Shown one piece after another: positions 43,299 to 49,598 of a stretch of DNA of 49,598 nt (position 1 is its first letter; the number at the start of each line of letters is the position of its first letter). The translations under genes were made by a program, and so were the position numbers. This stretch comes from an uncultured Bacteroidales bacterium (GTDB lineage: Bacteria > Bacteroidota > Bacteroidia > Bacteroidales > Muribaculaceae): contig CAJLWO010000013.1 of the NCBI GenBank assembly GCA_905210435.1, positions 1-49,598 of the forward strand, read 5' to 3'. The notes under the pieces were generated by a model that saw nothing but the letters and a program-made list of their open reading frames with translations, was not told the origin of the DNA and did no database searches.

Positions 43299-43932
43299 CC
43301 CCTCCACCCTCGATATTTGCAAGCTGCACTTGTTTTCCTCTGCCGAGGACATCAAGGCGCAGTTCAACTCCGATGCCGTTGTTGAGCGCGTTCTGCGTGT
43401 CCGCGACCTTTATATGTGGCGGCTCTCGCATCCCGATTCTTCCGACCGGGAGTTTGTCGCCGAGTTCAAGTCGCGCTATCCTATGGGCAAAAATGCCGCA
43501 CAGGAATACCTGCGCATCGTCAACGCCCTGTTGCCGTTGCTCTCGGAGAAGTCGCGCGACTTCCACCGTTGGCGCTATAACGAGATGATTATGGAGACTT
43601 ACCAGATGGCTAAGGCGCGTAAGGATACCAAGACTATGGAACGCGCCGCCACTTCCTACGGCAAGCTCAACAAGGTTGACGCAGAGGACGTTCAGGCCGT
43701 GCCGTTCCACCTGATTGTCGTGCAGCCCTTTGTCGCCACGAATGACCCGTCGGTTCTTGGCATCAAGCCGATACCGGGCATCGAAGACAAAATCAAGGCC
43801 ATGCTCGACAAGTATTCGGCTGAAACTCTCGACATCGAGGATGTGGAGTTTGAGGAAGCCGACCTTGAAGAAGATGAACTTTTTGCTCCCTACACCGATG
43901 GAAACCACGGAGAAGAAACAGATTTACTTTAA
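43291..43932 (+). CDS. Probable terminase small subunit
   Basis: The 213-residue protein starts at MSNPSTLDICKLHLF (43291; the ATGAGTAA overlaps the previous stop). It is helical, with SSDREFVAEFKSRYPMGKNAAQEYLRIVNALLPLL as a recognition region and an acidic C-terminal tail (DIEDVEFEEADLEEDELFAP), as in small terminase subunits. It lies immediately before the large subunit and overlaps it. Assignment rests on position and general composition. Confidence 0.68.
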   Translation: MSNPSTLDICKLHLFSSAEDIKAQFNSDAVVERVLRVRDLYMWRLSHPDSSDREFVAEFKSRYPMGKNAAQEYLRIVNALLPLLSEKSRDFHRWRYNEMIMETYQMAKARKDTKTMERAATSYGKLNKVDAEDVQAVPFHLIVVQPFVATNDPSVLGIKPIPGIEDKIKAMLDKYSAETLDIEDVEFEEADLEEDELFAPYTDGNHGEETDLL

Positions 43933-45550
43933 CAAGCCCCAACGCCTTACTCAGTTGATTGGGGCTAATACTACCGTTATCGTCGCAGGGCGACGCACCG
44001 GCAAAACGGACAGCATAGCTGCTCCGTTTGTGCTGCGCAATATGCAGCGTATGCCCGGCTCCACAGGCGGCATCGTTGTGCCGACATTCAAGCACGGCCT
44101 CACCAACACTATCCCCGGACTTCTCGCAGCGTGGAAGCGTTGGGGCTACATCGAGGGGGTGCATTACGTTGTCGGCAAGAAACCGCTCAAATCCTTTGCA
44201 CGGCCAATTACCGAGCCGAACGATTATGAACACGTCATATCGTTCTATAATGGCTCTATTGCAATTATAATTTCGCAAGACCGCCCCGGCTCGTCAAACT
44301 CGCTCACTCTTTCGTGGCTGCTCGTCGACGAGGCTAAGTTCATCAATTACGACAAGCTCAAAGACGAGACGCTCCCGGCCAACGGCGGCATCAAGTCGTA
44401 CTTCGGCAAGCACTCCTTCAATCATTCCATAATGATTCTCTCGGATATGCCGCAGACCAAGAAAGGCTCGTGGTTCTTGCACTATCGCGAGAAAATGGAC
44501 TCCGAACTGATTGCCACCATCGAGGGGACGGTCTATGAGATATGGCGCATCAAGGAGCGCATACGCGCCATGCGCTCAAAAGGGGAGCCTATTCCTGACT
44601 ACCTCAAAGGCAAACTCCGCAAGCTCGACCGGCAGCTCAATCAGATGCGCTCCGTGGCCGTCTACTACCGCGAGTACAGCAGCATCGAGAACTTGCAGCT
44701 CCTCGGCGAGAACTATATCAAGCAGATGAAGCGCGACCTCACTCCGCTCACGTTTCAGACTTCCATTCTCTGCCGCCGCATCGGCATTGCCAAAGACGGC
44801 TTCTATTCCTCAATGCGCGAGGGCCACAAGTACGACGCCAACAACAACGACTACCTCGAAAGCCTCGGCCTTGATGTTGCACTGCGCCATCCCGACATCT
44901 TAGAGACCATGACCGCACAGGCTGACGGCGACATCAATCCTGATGCGCCTATCTGCATCGGCATGGACTACAACGCGAATATTAACTGGATTGTCTGTGG
45001 GCAACCGTCAGGCCGTCGGCTCAACGTCCTCAAATCTTTCTTCGTCAAGTTCGAGCGTAAGATACCGGCACTCGTCGAGGACTTCTGCCGCTACTACGCC
45101 GGGCATCGCAACAAGACCGTGGTCTACTATTACGACGCAACCGCCCTTGGCTCAAACTATGCTGTCAACGACCAGGACTTCCACTACAACGTAGTGAAAG
45201 AGTTTGAGCGCCACGGCTGGTGCGTTGAGTCGGTCTACCTCGGAAACCCGATGCGACACGACGAGAAGTATCTTCTCATCAACAACGCCTTTGCCGGAAA
45301 GCAACGCCTTATGCCGTTCTTCAACCGCTCCAACAACGACGACCTTATCCTCGCCATTCAGACCGCCGGTGTCTCCAACGGTCGCAACGGCTTCCGCAAG
45401 GACAAGTCCGGCGAAAAGCTCGCCGAGAGCGAGGAGGATTTATTGGAGCATCGCACCGACGGCACCGACGCTTTCGATACCCTCTACATCGGCTGCGAGA
45501 AATTCCCGTACCATGACTCTTTCTCTCTATCAATGTCGGGTGTGTTATAG
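43898..45550 (+). CDS. terL: Terminase large subunit
   Basis: The 550-residue DNA-packaging motor has an ATPase part with Walker A VAGRRTGKTDSIA near residue 30 and Walker B LSWLLVDEAKF near 140. The RNase H-like nuclease has its acidic residues in CIGMDYNANINW near 355, VVYYYDATALGSN near 412 and GTDAFDTLYIG near 523. The start at 43898 (METTEKKQIYFNKPQ) is chosen; an ATG at 43874 is also possible, and the longer frame is an artefact. It overlaps the probable small-subunit gene by 35 bases. No portal gene follows, which is unusual for a phage. Confidence 0.92.
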   Translation: METTEKKQIYFNKPQRLTQLIGANTTVIVAGRRTGKTDSIAAPFVLRNMQRMPGSTGGIVVPTFKHGLTNTIPGLLAAWKRWGYIEGVHYVVGKKPLKSFARPITEPNDYEHVISFYNGSIAIIISQDRPGSSNSLTLSWLLVDEAKFINYDKLKDETLPANGGIKSYFGKHSFNHSIMILSDMPQTKKGSWFLHYREKMDSELIATIEGTVYEIWRIKERIRAMRSKGEPIPDYLKGKLRKLDRQLNQMRSVAVYYREYSSIENLQLLGENYIKQMKRDLTPLTFQTSILCRRIGIAKDGFYSSMREGHKYDANNNDYLESLGLDVALRHPDILETMTAQADGDINPDAPICIGMDYNANINWIVCGQPSGRRLNVLKSFFVKFERKIPALVEDFCRYYAGHRNKTVVYYYDATALGSNYAVNDQDFHYNVVKEFERHGWCVESVYLGNPMRHDEKYLLINNAFAGKQRLMPFFNRSNNDDLILAIQTAGVSNGRNGFRKDKSGEKLAESEEDLLEHRTDGTDAFDTLYIGCEKFPYHDSFSLSMSGVL

Positions 45551-45647
45551 CGACACTTCCTTTACGCTGTAAATCAACGCCCTGCATTGGATTATAGTTG
45601 GAATACGATATAATATTCCCTGTTGCATAAAATATTTATCGCTATAA

Positions 45648-45681
45648 TTTGCTGATTTCTGAAAAATATTGCGTATATTTG
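45648..45681 (+). promoter_or_regulatory. Promoter of the cargo gene at 45708
   Basis: A TTTG at 45648-45651 and a perfect -7 TATATTTG at 45674-45681 are 22 bases apart, slightly long. A further GCGATAAA-type site (reverse complement TTTATCGC) lies just upstream near 45635. The promoter separates the cargo genes from the head operon. Confidence 0.55.
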
Positions 45682-45707
45682 CAGCCGTAAACAAAACCTA
45701 CGGCATT

Positions 45708-46601
45708 ATGTATTATTACCCTCCAACATATAAGGTCATTAAAGATGCGCCGCTTCGCAAGGCGCTCTATATAGCATCCGACCGCAGTAAATACACCGGC
45801 GGTTTCGACGACAGCTGCAAACTGTTCCAATATATCGCAGATAATGGCTTCGCATCACTTGACGATATTGTGGAACTCGACCGCACTTTCGGCATTGACT
45901 TCGAGAAGTATCTTCGTTGGAAATACGAGATTGACAAGAAGAAAGCCACCGACAAACCGGGTATTGCCTTTGAGGACATCTTTAACGAAGAACGCAAAGC
46001 GAATGAACACAATGGCTTTTATCCCGCTTGTTGGAACGAGTTCCTGACTTTTCGCGGTACGTTCATCAATTTTTGGCTGATAATGGATGGACATTTCCAC
46101 GGCCAAAAGATGAATGAAGAAACGAAACTCCCAGTCGGCAAGACTGACAATGATGGCTTACGCTATTGGCAAGACGAGGGGCCGCTCTCTCTGAAACCCA
46201 TGGCTGAGGACCGCAAGGACTATGATTGTGCCGAGCAAGACCCGGAAATCAACGCCTGCTTCGAATATGTTCTTCAGCGCACCAATCAGCCGTGGTACCG
46301 CTACAAGTTAGTCGAATTGTTCAACGGCTTTGCGTACCGCAACCGCGTTAGTTGGAGCGATGTCCGATTCCTCGAAAACGAGTTCGGATGCCCTCTGCGC
46401 CAATATCTCTGCAACACGGCAGAAGTATGGTGTAAGGGATATAAGGGCGTAATGTCGATGGACGAGCTGCACACATACATCAACGATTACGTTCACTTCG
46501 CGCCCGACGAAGAACGCCCGGAACACTTCATGCCATTCCACGTAATCCGTACAGCATTTATCGCCGTGGTCGAAGATGCGATGTATAACAAACAATGGTA
46601 G
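45708..46601 (+). CDS. Unknown cargo protein
   Basis: This 297-residue soluble, acidic protein starts at MYYYPPTYKVIKDAPLRK; the promoter overlaps the upstream frame. It has no signal peptide or transmembrane segment. Tryptophan- and tyrosine-rich stretches occur (FRGTFINFWLIMDGHFHG, YRYKLVELFNGFAYRNRVSW). I do not recognise a domain. It sits between the packaging genes and an Abi gene, has its own promoter, and so looks like accessory cargo; a defence role is a guess from neighbours. Confidence 0.75.
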   Translation: MYYYPPTYKVIKDAPLRKALYIASDRSKYTGGFDDSCKLFQYIADNGFASLDDIVELDRTFGIDFEKYLRWKYEIDKKKATDKPGIAFEDIFNEERKANEHNGFYPACWNEFLTFRGTFINFWLIMDGHFHGQKMNEETKLPVGKTDNDGLRYWQDEGPLSLKPMAEDRKDYDCAEQDPEINACFEYVLQRTNQPWYRYKLVELFNGFAYRNRVSWSDVRFLENEFGCPLRQYLCNTAEVWCKGYKGVMSMDELHTYINDYVHFAPDEERPEHFMPFHVIRTAFIAVVEDAMYNKQW

Positions 46602-46656
46602 CCATTCTTTGCCATCTCACGGAAATTTCGTAACTTCGCATATCTCAAACTTGTAT

Positions 46657-47535
46657 ATGACGAAACCGGCAACCACAATAGACGAACAGCTCGACCTCCT
46701 GAAAACAAGAGGTCTCGCCATACAGGATGAAGACAAGGCGCGTGAAATACTCCTTGACATAGGATATTACCGACTTGGCTTCTACCTTTTCCCATTTGAA
46801 AAATCATATCCCCACCTGCGAAACCGCACACACGAATATATCGACGGCGCAACTTTTGAGGACGCGGTTAAACTCTATTACTTCGATTTTGACCTGCGTC
46901 TGTTGCTTACTCGATACCTGACGCGAATTGAGATTGCTTTCCGAACTGCATTGATTTACAACCTTTCCAACAAATACTCTCCCAATTCCGTATGGTTTAT
47001 AAGTCCGTCTGTTGTCAGCCGTTCTTATGCGAGGGATTTTGAAAATAAAGTTTACACCGCCGACTTCAAGCGCAATCCTATCATTCAGCGCCACCATCAG
47101 AAGAATCCTAATGACCGCTTCGCGCCCTCGTGGAAAACACTCGAGTTTATGACATTCGGTGCTGTTATGAAGCTGTATGAGCAGCTCAAAGAACGCGATG
47201 ATAAAATCCTTATCGCTCAGAAACTCGGCATCCGGCAGGTCGTTACGTTTGAAAGCTATATGCACACTATCCGGGAAGTCCGTAACGCCTGCGCCCACGG
47301 ACACCTCCTTTATGACTTGCGGCTTCCGCGACGCATCAATCGCGGTCCGGCACATATCACGCCCCAGGAATCAGGAAACATTGTCGGCGCTTTGCGCGTT
47401 ATCAGATATATGATGGCACAGATTTCGACCAAACGGGCTGATGATTTAAGCGCCTCCGTCAAATCCCTCTACGAGAAGCTTTGCATGGAAGCACCCAATC
47501 TGAAGCCGCTGATACCCGATTTCTCTTGTATCTGA
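46657..47535 (+). CDS. Abi-family (AbiD/AbiF-like) HEPN protein
   Basis: The 292-residue protein begins at MTKPATTIDEQLDLLKTRGL and shows the Abi_2 pattern: IGYYRLGFYLFPFE, RIEIAFRTALIYNLSNKYS, and WKTLEFMTFGAVMKLYEQL. Near residue 209 is RNACAHG, an R-x4-H motif of HEPN ribonucleases. Such proteins abort phage infection, probably by cleaving RNA. It has a preceding gene of unknown function 55 bases upstream and a small RNA just downstream. Confidence in the family is high; the trigger is unknown. Confidence 0.88.
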   Translation: MTKPATTIDEQLDLLKTRGLAIQDEDKAREILLDIGYYRLGFYLFPFEKSYPHLRNRTHEYIDGATFEDAVKLYYFDFDLRLLLTRYLTRIEIAFRTALIYNLSNKYSPNSVWFISPSVVSRSYARDFENKVYTADFKRNPIIQRHHQKNPNDRFAPSWKTLEFMTFGAVMKLYEQLKERDDKILIAQKLGIRQVVTFESYMHTIREVRNACAHGHLLYDLRLPRRINRGPAHITPQESGNIVGALRVIRYMMAQISTKRADDLSASVKSLYEKLCMEAPNLKPLIPDFSCI

Positions 47536-47565
47536 GAAAATTAAATGTTAATTTCTTGTCGTAAT

Positions 47566-47596
47566 TTTGCCACGTTAGAAAAAAGTATTACCTTTG
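47566..47596 (+). promoter_or_regulatory. Promoter of small RNA 2
   Basis: A -33 TTTG at 47566-47569 and a -7 TACCTTTG at 47589-47596 are 19 bases apart, with the same AGAAAAAA-GTATTACC context as the promoter at 37483-37513. Confidence 0.75.
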
Positions 47597-47601
47597 CAAC
47601 A

Positions 47602-47698
47602 CAAAAGTGCCGGTGCAGACTTCGTCGCTGCATCCTTGCACTATAAAAAAAGGTAAAGTCGAGGCTGCCACTTTGTCGGGTAGCCTCGCTTATTTTTA
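47602..47698 (+). ncRNA. Predicted small RNA 2
   Basis: The RNA downstream of the promoter has no sizeable frame. It forms hairpin AGTGC-CGG-TGCAG / CTGCA-TCCTT-GCACT, an A-rich single strand, and a terminator stem CGAGGCTGCC / GGGTAGCCTCG followed by CTTATTTTTAT (stem 47660-47688). It lies between the Abi gene and a tiny membrane-peptide gene, a place where antitoxin or regulatory RNAs are often found. Confidence 0.6.
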
Positions 47699-47822
47699 TC
47701 TCCTTATTCAAATTGAATAAACAAAGTTTAACATTGAAGTGCAAGAATTAGGCACTCCTGCCGATTAACTTTGCAGTCGAACACAGAAAGTGTTCAAGTT
47801 TAACTTCAAAACAGATTCGACT

Positions 47823-47897
47823 ATGGGACTTCTCGTATTGATTTTAGCCATTATGTGGCTACCCTCGGCACTCAAAGACGGCGCCAAGATAAAATAA
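47823..47897 (+). CDS. 24-residue membrane peptide
   Basis: A tiny frame encodes a peptide beginning MGLLVLILAIMWLPSA and ending in a charged tail (LKDGAKIK). The first 16 residues are hydrophobic enough to span a membrane. A perfect -7 box TAACTTTG (47766-47773) stands 50 bases upstream. Size and composition resemble type I toxin or small membrane-regulator peptides. Translation is unproven. No larger gene fits between 47536 and 47988. Confidence 0.45.
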   Translation: MGLLVLILAIMWLPSALKDGAKIK

Positions 47898-47988
47898 TCG
47901 TCAGGCTCTATCAATTAGGGCATTGCAAATACCGCAAATCTCGAAAATTTGTGGTAACTTTGCATATTAAAACGACTTCATAATCTGT

Positions 47989-49575
47989 ATGAGTACCAAA
48001 TTTTTCAATAACACCACCACTAATACCCTTTTTGAAAAGATTAAGGGTATTGCATCCTCTATGTCATCATTTAATCGTTTTCTTGCTGTGGTGGGGTATT
48101 TCCGCTCATCGGGTTACTTTAAGCTGCGCAAAGAATTAGGCGATATTTCAGACATCCGCATATTAATCGGCATCAATGCTGACAATATATTTCGCAAGCA
48201 TAATCTTGGTTGGGAAATGCTCGAAGCTCCCGCAAGAGCAAAAGAGTTATATAACGAGCAATTCAAACAGGATATAGTTGACTCTCATTATTCAAAAGAG
48301 GTAGAAGAAGGCATATTGCAACTTTGCCAAGATTTGGCTGACGGTCGTTTACAACTTCGCCTGCATCCTTCAAAAAATCTTCATGCAAAGTTTTATTTGT
48401 GCCTTCCCGAAAATCATAACGAACATTCCGATGGTTGGGTCATAATGGGTTCGTCCAACATCTCTGACTCAGGTCTTGGCACAGGAAAAGCACCACGCTA
48501 TGAGTTAAATGTAGCGATGAAAGACTTCGATGATGTTCATTACTGCCACCAGGAGTTTGAAACTTTGTGGAGTGAGGCTATACCTTTAACGCTTGACGAG
48601 ATTAAGGCTCCTATTGATGGCACTTATTTAAGCAGTTATCAACCCACGCCCTACGAAATTTATATAAAAGTTCTTATCGAGGCCTTTGGCGACCAAGTCG
48701 AAGAAGATTTTAATATCCAACTTCCCGATGGAGTAATGGAATTAAAATATCAGAAAGACGCTGTCATACAAGGCTATCAGATGTTAATGCAACATAACGG
48801 ACTTTTTCTCTCCGACGTTGTCGGTCTCGGAAAAACTATGATTGCTACAATGATAGCAAAACGCTTCATAGAAGCCAATGGTAAGAACACTAAAATCCTT
48901 GTTGTTTATCCTCCGGCGCTTGAAGATAACTGGAAATCCACATTCAAATTGTTTGGGATTTCCAGAAAGGCACAATTCATTACTAATGGAAGTCTCTCTA
49001 AAATCTTGGAAGGAAAAAACAATTACCACGATAAAGAAGATTTCGACCTTATCATAGTTGACGAAGCACACCAATTCCGCTCCGACACCTCAAACCGATA
49101 TGATGAATTGCAGAAGATTTGTAAGTCTCCGTGTACTAATCCCGGTTTGCTTAAATCTATCCGTAAGAAAGTTATGTTGCTATCCGCAACACCTCTTAAT
49201 AATCGCCCTGAAGATTTGGAGAATCTTCTTGCCTTATTCCAAGATAAGCACCGTTCAACGATAGACGGCGTTACCAATCTTGATCTTTTCTTTGCTCCGC
49301 TTAAGGCTAAATATAAACGACTTATGCGGGAACGTGATACGCGAGATGTTAGCCACGAGGTTGACCGTATTTATGCACAAATACGCGATAAAGTCATAGA
49401 TAAAGTTACGATACGTCGTACTCGCACAAACATCTTAAATGACCCTGATTATAAAAAAGACCTTGCTGCACAAGGTATTGTCTTTCCTCATATTCTTCCA
49501 CCTAACGAACTGGAATATGAACTTACTCCTTCGTTAAGTAGGGATATTCGGTTAATGACCTCAAACGAACTTTGA
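47989..49575 (+). CDS. PLD nuclease - SNF2 helicase fusion, C-terminally incomplete
   Basis: The 528-residue frame has an N-terminal phospholipase D-like domain (about 1-190) with LHAKFYL (H-x-K near 131) and GSSNISDSGL, then a helicase lobe with motif I DVVGLGKTMIA (near 279), motif II IIVDEAHQF (near 357) and motif III LLSATPLNNRPED (near 398). It stops after SLSRDIRLMTSNEL, before the second RecA-like lobe, so motifs IV-VI are absent. Relatives run to about 1000 residues (recollection). The stop lies 23 bases from the window end, so truncation, frameshift or an assembly edge are all possible. A -7 box TAACTTTG is at 47955-47962. Anti-phage restriction is the likely role. Confidence 0.8.
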   Translation: MSTKFFNNTTTNTLFEKIKGIASSMSSFNRFLAVVGYFRSSGYFKLRKELGDISDIRILIGINADNIFRKHNLGWEMLEAPARAKELYNEQFKQDIVDSHYSKEVEEGILQLCQDLADGRLQLRLHPSKNLHAKFYLCLPENHNEHSDGWVIMGSSNISDSGLGTGKAPRYELNVAMKDFDDVHYCHQEFETLWSEAIPLTLDEIKAPIDGTYLSSYQPTPYEIYIKVLIEAFGDQVEEDFNIQLPDGVMELKYQKDAVIQGYQMLMQHNGLFLSDVVGLGKTMIATMIAKRFIEANGKNTKILVVYPPALEDNWKSTFKLFGISRKAQFITNGSLSKILEGKNNYHDKEDFDLIIVDEAHQFRSDTSNRYDELQKICKSPCTNPGLLKSIRKKVMLLSATPLNNRPEDLENLLALFQDKHRSTIDGVTNLDLFFAPLKAKYKRLMRERDTRDVSHEVDRIYAQIRDKVIDKVTIRRTRTNILNDPDYKKDLAAQGIVFPHILPPNELEYELTPSLSRDIRLMTSNEL

Positions 49576-49598
49576 GAGACCGGCCGAGAGTGGCATAC

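Overview
The window reads as chromosomal DNA of a gut-type Bacteroidales bacterium, most likely from the Muribaculaceae (family placement is inference from gene content and order). Direct support includes repeated promoters with the Bacteroidetes -7 box TAnnTTTG and a -33 TTTG about 19-20 bp upstream, few Shine-Dalgarno sites, a TonB-dependent receptor with a CarboxypepD_reg-like N-terminal domain, a secreted GH13 amylase with a type IX-like tail, and a DHH phosphoesterase - DUF4827 lipoprotein - glmM cluster.

Bases 1-28434 are core chromosome: tRNA-Cys, a ZupT-like transporter, a glutamine synthetase, a CBM9-like protein, a LysE exporter, the amylase, the rod-shape cluster (mreB, mreC, mreD, mrdA, rodA, read leftward with purH upstream), flavodoxin, Ogt, the DHH/DUF4827/GlmM group, an NlpC/P60 hydrolase, rpmH (L34), a HAD phosphatase and DegT-type aminotransferase pair, the TonB receptor and a divergent MetE-like protein with a possibly structured leader. 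Several intergenic gaps hold palindromic elements of at least three families. Around 28.4-29.6 kb lie a perfect 22-bp hairpin, a broken glycosyltransferase and a nested palindromic repeat.

At 29584-29640 only the 3' part of a tRNA-Ser gene is present on the minus strand, followed on its chromosomal side by what looks like its own terminator. This is the expected attachment-site scar of an element integrated into a tRNA. The element starts there and runs past the right end of the window, where the intact tRNA and the integrase would be expected. It carries an Xre repressor with nearby repeated GCGATAAT sites, two small HTH proteins, a 1100-residue primase-ATPase, and a repeat-rich gap with two repeat families, one in helical phase, that looks like a replication origin. 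Next come two conserved hypotheticals, an ArdA anti-restriction gene facing a decayed inverted copy of itself, a DUF3800 gene, and a head/packaging operon (ClpP-like protease-scaffold, major capsid protein, a phosphoribosyltransferase, a PLD-like protein, probable small and large terminase). No portal or tail gene is visible.

Directly after the large terminase comes cargo: an unknown 297-residue protein, an Abi/HEPN protein, a predicted small RNA, a 24-residue membrane peptide, and a PLD-SNF2 helicase fusion whose reading frame closes before the second helicase lobe at the window edge. Taken together, the element resembles a capsid-forming phage satellite or a prophage with a defence cargo region. 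This reading is inference and depends on what lies to the right of the window.
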